Shown in pieces: positions 50,187 through 57,886 of a DNA stretch of 64,000 nucleotides. The DNA is taken from the NCBI RefSeq assembly GCF_001750285.1, contig NZ_MAMP01000025.1, positions 1 to 64,000 on the forward strand, given 5' to 3'. This DNA comes from Domibacillus iocasae (GTDB lineage: Bacteria > Bacillota > Bacilli > Bacillales > Domibacillaceae). How positions within the stretch are numbered: position 1 is the stretch's first letter; each line of letters begins with the position of its first letter. Below the pieces are notes generated by a model that saw nothing but the letters and a program-made list of their open reading frames with translations, had not been told where the DNA came from and searched no databases. The position numbers and the translations under genes were made by a program.

Positions 50187-51083
50187 ATGGGGCATTCGCA
50201 CGGTCATCATCACCATGGAAGCAGTAATAAGTCAGCATTAAAATGGTCTTTTTTCCTGATCACCGGGTTTATGATTGTAGAAGTGATTGGCGGTATTTTA
50301 ACGAACAGTTTAGCGTTACTTTCGGATGCGGGGCACATGCTGAGCGATGCCGCTGCTCTTGGTCTCAGTTATATGGCGATAACGCTCGGACAAAGATCGG
50401 CCTCCAGCAAAAAAACATACGGCTATAAGCGGTTTGAGATTTTAGCGGCGTTTATAAACGGCATTACGTTAATCGTGATTTCAGCGTATATCTTTTTTGA
50501 AGCATACCAGCGCTTGATGAATCCACCGGAAGTGGTCAGCACAGGAATGTTGTTCATTTCGATCATCGGACTAATTGTTAATATTGCCGTGGCTTTTATC
50601 CTTATGAAAGGGGATAAGGATGAAAATTTAAATGTAAGAAGCGCCTTCTTACACGTCATTGGTGACATGCTTGGATCGGTGGGAGCCATTTCGGCAGCGC
50701 TGCTTATTTTATTTTTCGGCTGGAATGCAGCTGACCCTATCGCGAGTATCATTGTTGCCATTTTGATTATCATAAGCGGTTACCGGGTCACGCGGGATGC
50801 TGTTCATATTTTAATGGAAGGAGCACCACTAAATATTGATCCTGAAAAAGTAAAAGAGAAGCTAGTATCATTAAATGAAGTCCAAAGTGTTCATGATCTG
50901 CACATCTGGTCGATTACATCCGATTTTCCGGCCGTGAGCTGTCATTTGGTTTTAAAAGAAAGTGGAAACGACCAGATCGTTCTTGCAAAAGCAAAAAAAA
51001 TGCTGCACGATGAATTTGAGCTGCATCATGTGACCATCCAAATTGAAAAGGAAGGCGCTTCAGGCTGTGAAACATGTAATTAA
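50187..51083 (+). CDS. czcD: Zinc/cadmium/cobalt CDF exporter CzcD
   Basis: A 298-residue cation-diffusion facilitator that exchanges cytosolic Zn2+, Cd2+ or Co2+ for H+ or K+. It begins with a His-rich tail (GHSHGHHHHG). Six helices follow; the metal site is the HxxxD pair: SDAGHMLSDAAALGLS near residue 50 and HVIGDMLGSVGAI near 155. The cytoplasmic C-terminal domain has VHDLHIWSITSD and ends with a CETCN tail. The ATG at 50187 follows AAGGAGTGAG. It shares a divergent region with cadC-cadA. Confidence 0.94.
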   Translation: MGHSHGHHHHGSSNKSALKWSFFLITGFMIVEVIGGILTNSLALLSDAGHMLSDAAALGLSYMAITLGQRSASSKKTYGYKRFEILAAFINGITLIVISAYIFFEAYQRLMNPPEVVSTGMLFISIIGLIVNIAVAFILMKGDKDENLNVRSAFLHVIGDMLGSVGAISAALLILFFGWNAADPIASIIVAILIIISGYRVTRDAVHILMEGAPLNIDPEKVKEKLVSLNEVQSVHDLHIWSITSDFPAVSCHLVLKESGNDQIVLAKAKKMLHDEFELHHVTIQIEKEGASGCETCN

Positions 51084-51101
51084 AAAGGTGTGAGAAAACA
51101 G

Positions 51102-51425
51102 TTGTATTCCATGGTGGTGTTTTTGTTAGCGGGTCTGGCGGAAATCGGCGGCGGCTATCTTATCTGGCTTTGGCTGCGGGAAGACAGGTCGGCTGTATGG
51201 GGGATTTTTGGGGGCGTGGCACTTATTTTGTACGGAATTATTGCAACATTTCAAACATTTCCGTCATTCGGACGCGTATATGCGGCTTACGGCGGCGTGT
51301 TTATCGTTTTATCCGTTTTATGGGGCTGGGGTGTCGATAAAAAAGCGCCGGACTTGTATGACTGGATAGGAGCAGGCATTTGTCTCGTTGGTGTAGCGGT
51401 TATGCTTTGGGCACCGCGACACTAA
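51102..51425 (+). CDS. YnfA/UPF0060-family membrane protein
   Basis: A 107-residue four-helix protein of the UPF0060 (YnfA) family, related in fold to small multidrug transporters. The signature [20 protein letters not shown] lies at residues 5-24, and [19 protein letters not shown] and [20 protein letters not shown] complete it. The start is taken as TTG at 51102, 10 nt after AAAGGTG; GTG at 51090 is an alternative. It follows czcD by 18 nt and is probably co-transcribed, hinting at cation or drug export under metal control. Confidence 0.9.
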   Translation: MYSMVVFLLAGLAEIGGGYLIWLWLREDRSAVWGIFGGVALILYGIIATFQTFPSFGRVYAAYGGVFIVLSVLWGWGVDKKAPDLYDWIGAGICLVGVAVMLWAPRH

Positions 51426-51511
51426 AAAGAAAAAGGCTCATAAAAGTAAGAGAATGACGGGCTTCCCAGGTAGGATAGCGGGATTACGAAAATACCTAGC
51501 AGTTATGCAAC

Positions 51512-51547
51512 AACAGGGCTGTCTCAAAATAGAGACAGCCCTGTTAT
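51512..51547. terminator. Bidirectional terminator between ynfA-like gene and csp gene
   Basis: AACAGGGCTGTCTC pairs with GAGACAGCCCTGTT around AAAATA, followed by AT-rich sequence. Confidence 0.88.
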
Positions 51548-51551
51548 TGCA

Positions 51552-51878
51552 TTAAGCCGCCATTTTGCGGCACGCTTCTGCACATTTAAAACATGCTTCC
51601 GCACATTTTTGGCAGTGATCGTGGTCATGCTGTTTACATTCGTTTCCGCATGCTTCACAAATATCGGCGCACAGGGCACAAATTTGGGCCATAAATGGGC
51701 TGTTCCGCTGCATCGATTGCATGGCCAATGCGCAAATATCTGCGCATTCGCGGTCCAGTCGAATGCATCCTGCCATCATTTTCACATCTTCTTCCTGCAA
51801 GCATTGATTAAAACATGTGTTGCAAGCATCTAGACACTCCAGACAAGCTTGAATACAATCATGTACGTTTTGGTTCAT
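51552..51878 (-). CDS. Cytosolic copper-storage four-helix protein (Csp3/YhjQ-like)
   Basis: A 108-residue Cys-rich four-helix bundle of the Csp3 type, which stores many Cu(I) ions along the inside of the bundle. About fifteen cysteines recur in helical spacing: CIQACLECLDACNTCFNQC, CADICALAM, CALCADICEACGNEC, HCQKCAEACFKCAEACRK. The His-rich turn (QHDHDHCQ) at one end of the bundle is where copper enters in Csp3. There is no Tat or Sec signal, so it stays in the cytosol. The start follows GAGGAGG. It faces a copper-related block (two-component system, CopZ, CtaG) on the other side. Confidence 0.9.
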   Translation of the reverse strand: MNQNVHDCIQACLECLDACNTCFNQCLQEEDVKMMAGCIRLDRECADICALAMQSMQRNSPFMAQICALCADICEACGNECKQHDHDHCQKCAEACFKCAEACRKMAA

Positions 51879-52018
51879 TGAAATTCCTCCTCTTTTTTAA
51901 TGGTTGACACTTTTACTTTAGCCGTCCTTTTTTTATTTAAACGAAAAAAAGCAAAATCCATTAATTCTGCACATTTGCCGGGTACATTAAAAAAACAACT
52001 ATGAATGGAAAAATGAAG

Positions 52019-52137
52019 ATGAAAAAGTATTTAAAGGATTGGTTTTAACCGCTGCACTCGTCACAGCACTTGCAGTGTGTGGCAATGAGGAAACAGACAA
52101 TACGAATGGCATGGACCATGAGAATATGGACCATTAA
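52019..52137 (+). pseudogene. Frameshifted 5' remnant of a YdhK-like lipoprotein
   Basis: An ATG at 52019 reads MKKYLKDWF to a TAA. One base earlier in phase, the frame gives KGLVLTAALVTALAVCGNEE, then TDNTNGMDHENMDH and a stop at 52135-52137. This is a lipoprotein signal with lipobox Cys and a Met/His/Asp-rich segment as in YdhK (DUF1541) proteins. The DUF1541 repeats are missing. The 52138-52395 stretch after it contains only short traces. A copper-binding role of the intact gene would suit the neighbours, but that is inference. Confidence 0.5.
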
Positions 52138-52395
52138 AACAAGGATGAAAATACGGGGGATATGAAAGGAAACACTGGCGTCTCTCTTCTCTGGACATAC
52201 TTGCAAAGATGAATGAAAAAACAGCAAATAATTTGCAGGTAATCAATACAAAAAATGAACACGAGTTGATGTACAGGATCCGGTGCAGGCAGACGGGGAA
52301 GTGCATGACAGTCATTAAAGACCGTTGAACGGTGCAATTTTGCCCGTATCGTACTACACTTGTTGTATGTAATTCGGGATTAGGGGTAATAGTGA

Positions 52396-53100
52396 ATGAA
52401 AAAAACGATTTTGATTGTCGATGATGAATGGAAAATGAGAAATTTGCTCGCGATTCATTTGAAAAAAGAGTACGACATAACAGAATGCACCAGCGGAAAA
52501 GAAGCCGTTTTACTGATTCAAAAACGGACATTTGACTTAATTTTGCTTGATGTGATGATGCCGGATATGGATGGCTGGGAAACGTGCCGGACGATCAGGG
52601 CCAGTCAGGCCACGCCCATTTTAATGCTGACAGCGAGAAATGAAGTGAAGGATAAAGTGCGGGGACTTGATATCGGAGCGGATGATTATTTAGTGAAGCC
52701 CTTTGATCCAGAAGAGCTGCTGGCCAGGGTGAAAGCGTTGCTCCGGCGAGCTGATGTTCAAACAACGCTTTCAGAGGACAGTCCAATCACATTTGGCAAT
52801 GGTTTTTTTTCGATAAACCGGCAAAGCTACGAAGTATTTGTAAATGGAGAAAGGCTTGATTTGACACCGAAAGAGTATGAATTTATTGAAACGATTGCCC
52901 TCAGTCCAAAGCGCGTATTCACACGTGATATGCTATTAGATCGCTTGTGGGGTTTTGCGGATCGCCGTGATACAAGAACAGTGGACAGCCATGTGAAAAA
53001 CATTCGGACTAAAATTCGCGAAGCGGGCAGTCTATATGATCCCATTCAAACGGTTTGGGGAGTGGGCTATAAATTTCAAGAGCCGGATCAACAGCTATGA
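52396..53100 (+). CDS. OmpR-family response regulator
   Basis: A 234-residue response regulator. The receiver domain (1-118) has the acidic pair in VDDEWKM, the phospho-acceptor Asp52 in LILLDVMMPD, Thr in MLTARNE and Lys in DDYLVKPFDP. The winged-helix output domain (about 135-230) includes TPKEYEFIETIALSP and DSHVKNIRTKIREAG. The start follows AGGGGTAAT. It overlaps the sensor kinase by 4 nt (ATGA), so the two are one operon. Position between a copper-storage gene, a decayed lipoprotein and copZ suggests copper or envelope stress as the signal, which is inference. Confidence 0.92.
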   Translation: MKKTILIVDDEWKMRNLLAIHLKKEYDITECTSGKEAVLLIQKRTFDLILLDVMMPDMDGWETCRTIRASQATPILMLTARNEVKDKVRGLDIGADDYLVKPFDPEELLARVKALLRRADVQTTLSEDSPITFGNGFFSINRQSYEVFVNGERLDLTPKEYEFIETIALSPKRVFTRDMLLDRLWGFADRRDTRTVDSHVKNIRTKIREAGSLYDPIQTVWGVGYKFQEPDQQL

Positions 53101-54506
53101 AATGGAACAGTATTACTATTAAGCTCGGTGGCAGTATTATCGTGCTGTTTCTTATTGTATTGCTTCCGCTTATGTACACAATTGATCAGCTGTTTACGTC
53201 ATTTTACACAAATCAGCAGCAAAAACAGACCGAATATTTTGCCGCGCAATATTCCACAATGATTACGGACGTGGAAGACGTTAATTCATATCACATGTTT
53301 GACATGCTGTCGGACTTAATAAATGCCGACTTTCTCGTTTTTAATAAAAACGGGGTGATTTTACGCTCCACTATAGGAACATCTTTTAAAGAAGGAAATA
53401 AAGTGCTGCCTGAATTATTTCATCCGATCGTTCAAAATCGGCCTGTCGGTATCGAATATAAGGAAACTGGGCAGCCATTATTTTTAGCGGGGAAACCGAT
53501 CGTTGTAGAAGGGCAGGTAAACGGCGGGCTTGTCGTTGTATCGAATACGGAGGGTGTACAGAAATCGATCATGGAAGTTAGAAAGTGGCTGTTTATTTCA
53601 GCGTTCGGTGCGCTTTTTACCGCGATTGGCTTTACGTATTTTATTTCTCGCCGGCTGTCTTCACCGCTATTGCAAATGGAAAAAGCGGCACGGGGCATGG
53701 CACGCGGAGAATTATCGGCAGCGCTGCCTGTTACAACACGAGATGAAGTGGGCACATTAGCCATTGCGATTAATGATCTCGGGCAGGAGCTGAAGCAATA
53801 CCGGACGAATCGAAGTGAATTTTTTGCTAATATTTCGCATGAACTGCGGACGCCGATTTCGTACATAGCCGGATATTCAGAAGTGCTCCGTAAAGGCATG
53901 ATCGAAAGTGAAAAGGAAAAACAGCAATACGCAGCTATTATTGAAGACGAATCGAAACGGCTGACGGCGCTTATTAATGACTTATTTGAATTGGCCAAAA
54001 TGGAAGAAGGGAAATTTGAACTGTATCCGGAATGGGTCCAAGCGGATGATGTATTAAAAAGCGCCATCGCCAAAGCCAGACTGAAAGCGGCGGGAAAGAA
54101 GATAGGTATTATATTCGACACATCCAGTGAGTCATTGATGCTTTATATCGACCCTGTCCGGCTGGAGCAGGTCATTTTAAATATTATTGAAAATGCGATC
54201 CGGTACAGTGAGCCGGAAAGAAATATTCACCTATATACCCGTATTGAAAAAGAGCAGGTGTTCATTCATGTAAAAGATGAAGGTGCGGGAATTCCAAAAG
54301 AAGATCTTCCTTTTATTTTTGAACGTTTTTATAGAGTGGAAAAATCCCGTTCCCGTGCGTTGGGCGGCACGGGCCTGGGGCTTGCCATTGTGAAAAATTT
54401 GGTGGAGCAGTTAAATGGCGGGATTCAAGTTGAGAGTGAAACAGGGAAAGGAACAACCTTTATTTTATCTTTTCCAGTGGCGCGGAATGCAGGTGGAGAA
54501 GGGTGA
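53097..54506 (+). CDS. Membrane sensor histidine kinase (HAMP, HisKA, HATPase)
   Basis: A 469-residue kinase. Helix one (residues about 11-31, GGSIIVLFLIVLLPLMYTID) and helix two (about 161-184) enclose an extracellular sensor of about 130 residues. Then come HAMP (SRRLSSPLLQMEKAARGMAR), HisKA with His248 in FFANISHELRTPISYIAGYS, and HATPase_c with NIIENAIRYS, DEGAGIP and GTGLGLAIVK. The sensor shows no Cys and few His, so a direct metal site is not obvious. Its ATG overlaps the regulator stop. A small membrane gene overlaps its own stop. Confidence 0.92.
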   Translation: MKWNSITIKLGGSIIVLFLIVLLPLMYTIDQLFTSFYTNQQQKQTEYFAAQYSTMITDVEDVNSYHMFDMLSDLINADFLVFNKNGVILRSTIGTSFKEGNKVLPELFHPIVQNRPVGIEYKETGQPLFLAGKPIVVEGQVNGGLVVVSNTEGVQKSIMEVRKWLFISAFGALFTAIGFTYFISRRLSSPLLQMEKAARGMARGELSAALPVTTRDEVGTLAIAINDLGQELKQYRTNRSEFFANISHELRTPISYIAGYSEVLRKGMIESEKEKQQYAAIIEDESKRLTALINDLFELAKMEEGKFELYPEWVQADDVLKSAIAKARLKAAGKKIGIIFDTSSESLMLYIDPVRLEQVILNIIENAIRYSEPERNIHLYTRIEKEQVFIHVKDEGAGIPKEDLPFIFERFYRVEKSRSRALGGTGLGLAIVKNLVEQLNGGIQVESETGKGTTFILSFPVARNAGGEG

Positions 54507-54697
54507 AAAAGATACTTCCTATAGTCTTTATTTTGTTGGGCATTGGCTGTATGACGTTATCCAGCACCGCTTTTCATACACACTACCTTAATTATCACCG
54601 AATAGAATCGCTGCTTTGTATTTGTTTATTTTTACTCGTTCCGCTGCTGATCTTTTCTTTGTTTAACCGATTTTTGAAAAAAAGAAAAAAGAAATAG
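54503..54697 (+). CDS. 64-residue two-helix membrane protein of the two-component operon
   Basis: A GTG at 54503 overlaps the kinase stop and follows GGTGGAGAAGG. The product has two helices, ILPIVFILLGIGCMTLSST (about 4-22) and LLCICLFLLVPLLIFSLF (about 37-54), with a basic tail (KKRKKK). The HTHY segment between them is outside or at the membrane face. No family recognised. The coupling suggests a role with the sensor, for example as a small modulator. Confidence 0.6.
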   Translation: MKKILPIVFILLGIGCMTLSSTAFHTHYLNYHRIESLLCICLFLLVPLLIFSLFNRFLKKRKKK

Positions 54698-54831
54698 CAG
54701 CATAAGCAAAATAGTTTATATACATTAGGGAGGTATAGTAAAGTATTGTTAAGAAGGCGATAAAGAAATTGTCGATGAACTGCTGTGATAATCCAGCGGT
54801 GAATAAAAAACAACGAAGGGAAGCGATTGGA

Positions 54832-55038
54832 ATGGAACAAACAACATTAAATGTACAGGGCATGTCATGCGGACATTGTGTGAAAGCGGTAGAAGGAAGC
54901 GTCGGCGAGCTGGGTGGCGTTCACTCTGTGAAGGTTCATTTAGAGGACAATAAAGTAGATGTGAAATATGACGCAGCGAAAGTAACACTCGATCAAATTA
55001 AGGAAACGATTGATGATCAAGGATATGACGTCGTGTGA
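54832..55038 (+). CDS. copZ: Copper chaperone CopZ
   Basis: A 68-residue heavy-metal-associated domain, the length of Bacillus CopZ. The Cu(I) site is GMSCGHCV (Cys13, Cys16), the ferredoxin-like fold follows, and the C-terminus IDDQGYDV carries the family's Tyr. CopZ carries Cu(I) to the CopA ATPase or to CsoR. The ATG at 54832 follows GAAGGGAAG; a longer in-frame TTG start at 54769 is rejected. Unlike B. subtilis, no copA or csoR is adjacent. It lies instead beside the two-component system and opposite ctaG. Confidence 0.92.
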   Translation: MEQTTLNVQGMSCGHCVKAVEGSVGELGGVHSVKVHLEDNKVDVKYDAAKVTLDQIKETIDDQGYDVV

Positions 55039-55091
55039 GAAAAACGCAAGGCGCCCGTTTATCGGCGCCTGGAGCTAGACATTGTCTGAAC

Positions 55092-55129
55092 AAAAAGAAC
55101 GTGCTGACCGGCATCAGCACGTTCTTTTT
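55092..55129. terminator. Terminator between copZ and ctaG
   Basis: AAAAAGAACGTGCTGA pairs with TCAGCACGTTCTTTTT, with T-runs on both strands. Confidence 0.93.
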
Positions 55130-55166
55130 GTTTATTTTCAAACAACTACTGATCGTCTGCTGGAAT

Positions 55167-55937
55167 TTAAGCAAGGACAGATCTGGGGCGGGCTGCCTTA
55201 TACCATTGAAAACAAAAAACAATTATAAGGACAAGATCAATAGCGTCCCCTCCGTAATACATTAGCATACTGCCTGCTTCGGCCTGTGCGGCAGGTACAC
55301 CGTCAGGCGGGTGGGCATAAAGGTATTTTGATAAAATACCATGTCCAGCCAGGGCAAAAACAAGTGCAACAGCCCGATAGAGGAAGCTTCTACGATGGGA
55401 GACCGGATCAATATAAACGATTGAAACGGTAAACAGATAACCAGCCCAAAACACATGCAGGTGAATAAGGACATGCAAAAAAGTGTGTTCATGCATTGCT
55501 GCATACAAACTGGTTGTATAGAGAAGCCAAAGTCCTCCAATATTTAAAAAAAGAGTGGTTGTTGGATCACTTATAAAACGAACAAGCTTGCTTTTCAAAG
55601 CTTTGGCAAGCAGCCGGGCGTGATTCACGTGAAGTGTTCGCAGAAGCAAGGTCATTGGCGCCGCCAGGGCAAGGAAAAGGGGTGCCGCCATACCGAGCAG
55701 CAGGTGGCCGGCCATATGAGCGGTAAAATCAGTATGCGCTTTCTCAGCTAAAGGCCCGATCAAGGCTCCTAGTGCACACAAAATTCCACCTGTCCAAAAA
55801 ACCGAACGATAAAAAGGCCATCGTTTAGAATAAGCGGCGGCCCAGATGTAGACGATCAAGGCAATCAGAAAAGGAACAGTCAGTAAAAAAGAGGACACCT
55901 CTCCTGCAGCTGAATGGGTATGAGAGTGATCATTCAT
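55167..55937 (-). CDS. ctaG: Cytochrome c oxidase assembly protein CtaG (Caa3_CtaG family)
   Basis: A 256-residue protein with seven membrane helices of the Caa3_CtaG family, needed to deliver copper to caa3-type oxidase. The His-rich N-terminus (NDHSHTHS) and the in-membrane histidines in DFTAHMAGHLLLGMAAPLF, LIHLHVFWAGYLF and ALAGHGILSKYLY are likely copper ligands. The DAIDLVLIIVFCFQWY end is typical. It is not beside ctaCDEF here. The start (ATGAATGATC) overlaps the DUF2243 stop by 8 nt; the AAAGGAAATC site is within that gene. Confidence 0.88.
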   Translation of the reverse strand: MNDHSHTHSAAGEVSSFLLTVPFLIALIVYIWAAAYSKRWPFYRSVFWTGGILCALGALIGPLAEKAHTDFTAHMAGHLLLGMAAPLFLALAAPMTLLLRTLHVNHARLLAKALKSKLVRFISDPTTTLFLNIGGLWLLYTTSLYAAMHEHTFLHVLIHLHVFWAGYLFTVSIVYIDPVSHRRSFLYRAVALVFALAGHGILSKYLYAHPPDGVPAAQAEAGSMLMYYGGDAIDLVLIIVFCFQWYKAARPRSVLA

Positions 55938-56406
55938 AGGAGATTTCCTTTTTTGTTTGTAGCACGATCACGGCCCCAACAATGATGAAGAGAGCGGCAC
56001 TAATATTCCAAGTGAGATCATACGGCAAAATATTTTCCACGTAGCGAATTTGATGGATACCCATTAACTTATGCTGAATGGTTCCATCATACAGTTGAAA
56101 CACACCGGCCCCAAGCAGAACCCCGCCAAACCATCTTTTCAGCCAAAGCGCATGTCGGCGTCGAAGATCCGCAAATAAGAACAATCCGCCAACAGTTGCC
56201 AGCCAGCTAAACGCATGGAAAAATCCATCTGAAACGAGCCCAATACCAGTGGTGGATTTATCATAGAAATGATGCCAATGAAGCAATTGATGAAAGACCA
56301 TTTCATCAAAAAAAGCAATAAAACCGATACCGAATAAAAAGCCGGACCATAAATTACGAGCCGAATAATGAATTTGATTTTTGCCATATTTTCTTTGGTC
56401 ATTCAT
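55930..56406 (-). CDS. DUF2243 membrane protein
   Basis: A 158-residue protein with four membrane helices of the DUF2243 family. The first helix GFLFGIGFIAFFDEMVFHQL has in-membrane Asp-Glu and His, followed by LLHWHHFYD; further histidines occur in GFFHAFSWLATVGG and GTIQHKLMGIHQI. DUF2243 genes are regularly paired with Caa3_CtaG genes in Bacilli, and here the two overlap. A metal or haem role is plausible from the conserved histidines but unproven. The start follows AAAGGGGC. Confidence 0.85.
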   Translation of the reverse strand: MNDQRKYGKNQIHYSARNLWSGFLFGIGFIAFFDEMVFHQLLHWHHFYDKSTTGIGLVSDGFFHAFSWLATVGGLFLFADLRRRHALWLKRWFGGVLLGAGVFQLYDGTIQHKLMGIHQIRYVENILPYDLTWNISAALFIIVGAVIVLQTKKEISYE

Positions 56407-56601
56407 TGTAAAAGCCCCTTTTTACCGTCAATTAGTTAAATAAACATGCTTCTGTTTTACCCAGAAGCAGGAAGGTGCATTCCCATATGAAGAAAAAAAT
56501 TCTTTTTCTCTGTAAATGAATGTATTTCTTCGGATGATAAACAGAGAATGGTATAATGGAAATATTCTGAAATATTATCTGATAATAAAAGGATGGAGAA
56601 A

Positions 56602-57372
56602 ATGGCCCTTATTCAATGTCAATTTTATTCTGAAGTATTAAATTTAAGCACATCCATGACTGTTATTCTTCCCCAGCAAACCAACTCACAAATTGGAATG
56701 CAAAATAAAAAGGCTGGTGATAAGCATCAAACGCTCTATTTGCTTCATGGATTAAGTGATGATGATACGATTTGGACGCGGCGGACGTCGATCGAACGTT
56801 ATGTGGCGCCGCTCGGGCTGGCTGTCGTTATGCCGCAAATGCACCATAGCTTTTATGCCGACATGAAGTATGGAAATCAATATTGGGCTTTTTTAACAGA
56901 AGAATTACCGGCGGTGGCGAGATCCTTTTTTCCATTGTCTGACGAACGCGAGGATAATTTTGTGGCGGGGCTTTCAATGGGTGGATACGGTGCGTTTAAA
57001 TGGGCGCTGTCCCGGCCGGAGCAATTTAGCGCGGCAGCGAGCTTATCCGGCGTGGTTGATATTGAAAGCAGAGTAAAAGCAGGGGACCGCGATCGTGTTT
57101 TTCAGCTTGTATTCGGCGATGAGGACATTTCCGGAACAGAACATGATCTGTTTAAGCTAATAGAAAAATCGCAGCAAGCTGAACAAAAACCGATGTTGTA
57201 TCAATGCTGCGGTATAGAGGACTTTCTCTATGAAGATAACATCCGTTTCAAGAAGGCAGTCGAAAAGACATCATATGAATTAACAGCTCAATTTGAAGCA
57301 GGAGAACACGAATGGGGCTATTGGGACCGGAAAATTCAAGATGTGCTTAACTGGCTGCCGTTAAAAAAATAA
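56602..57372 (+). CDS. Esterase of the FrmB/EstA (esterase D) family
   Basis: A 256-residue alpha/beta-hydrolase. The nucleophile Ser is in AGLSMGGYGAFK near residue 123, the oxyanion His-Gly in LLHGLSDDDTIW near 52, the acid Asp in GIEDFLYEDN near 206, and the His in GEHEWGYWD near 238. It resembles lactic-acid-bacterial tributyrin esterase and S-formylglutathione hydrolase. No formaldehyde gene is beside it. The ATG at 56602 follows AGGATGGAG; the ATG at 56593 is too close to any site. A hypothetical gene follows 17 nt later. Confidence 0.87.
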   Translation: MALIQCQFYSEVLNLSTSMTVILPQQTNSQIGMQNKKAGDKHQTLYLLHGLSDDDTIWTRRTSIERYVAPLGLAVVMPQMHHSFYADMKYGNQYWAFLTEELPAVARSFFPLSDEREDNFVAGLSMGGYGAFKWALSRPEQFSAAASLSGVVDIESRVKAGDRDRVFQLVFGDEDISGTEHDLFKLIEKSQQAEQKPMLYQCCGIEDFLYEDNIRFKKAVEKTSYELTAQFEAGEHEWGYWDRKIQDVLNWLPLKK

Positions 57373-57389
57373 ATCTATTGGGAGGCAAT

Positions 57390-57761
57390 ATGTCTACGTT
57401 ACGAGTTATAACTGGAATTTGGAGAAAGCATGAAGAAACGAAAGAGAACCCGAAAGAACCTGAACTAAAAACCCGCTATTACCGAAAAAGCAGAGAAGCA
57501 CTGATTAATGATATTAAAAAAGTGGTACAGGACGGCAAGCTTAACGGGTGGATTGTAGGGAATGAAGATGTGGCACGTGGTGAGGTCATGCTCACAAAAG
57601 GAACGTATGGAATGGTTGTGACCATTTATAAGCTGACACCTATGCGCTCTGCGATTGACGTATACTGCTCAAAAGATGGGACACTGGGTGACTTTGGCAA
57701 CAGCTACCGCTATATTCTTGAATTTTTTAAGGCGCTGCGGACGGAAGCTGAGCCGGAATAA
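57390..57761 (+). CDS. Conserved small cytosolic protein of unknown function
   Basis: A 123-residue soluble protein that I do not recognise. The N-terminal 40 residues are very basic and polar (RKHEETKENPKEPELKTRYY). The rest has alternating strands and helices: REALINDIKKVVQDGKLNGW, IVGNEDVARGEVMLTKGTYG, then MRSAIDVYCSKDGTLGDFGN, ending in a helix YILEFFKALR. No signal peptide or membrane helix. The start follows GGGAGG. It is 17 nt after the esterase gene and probably co-transcribed; a terminator follows. Confidence 0.72.
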   Translation: MSTLRVITGIWRKHEETKENPKEPELKTRYYRKSREALINDIKKVVQDGKLNGWIVGNEDVARGEVMLTKGTYGMVVTIYKLTPMRSAIDVYCSKDGTLGDFGNSYRYILEFFKALRTEAEPE

Positions 57762-57774
57762 CTATATGATAAAC

Positions 57775-57803
57775 AGCCAGGAACCATTCTGGCTATTTTT
57801 TTG
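57775..57803 (+). terminator. Terminator after the esterase operon
   Basis: AGCCAG pairs with CTGGCT around GAACCATT, followed by seven T. Confidence 0.85.
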
Positions 57804-57841
57804 CAATAAGCTTGCGTTCAAATTTGATTAGGCGCTACAAT

Positions 57842-57861
57842 ATATGAAATCAGTTTCATAT
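57842..57861. promoter_or_regulatory. LacI-type palindrome before the lacI-family gene
   Basis: ATATGAAATCAGTTTCATAT is a near-perfect 20-bp palindrome 26 nt before the regulator start, suggesting autoregulation. Confidence 0.65.
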
Positions 57862-57886
57862 TTCCTGCAGAAAAGGGTTGAAAAAA

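Noticed and set aside
52061-52531. 156-codon minus-strand frame before the response regulator
   Set aside because: It overlaps the lipoprotein remnant and the start of a certain response regulator; Cys/Phe/Ser-rich nonsense.
53432-54121. 229-codon minus-strand frame inside the sensor kinase gene
   Set aside because: Shadow of a kinase with all HisKA and HATPase boxes on the plus strand; serine-rich antisense composition.
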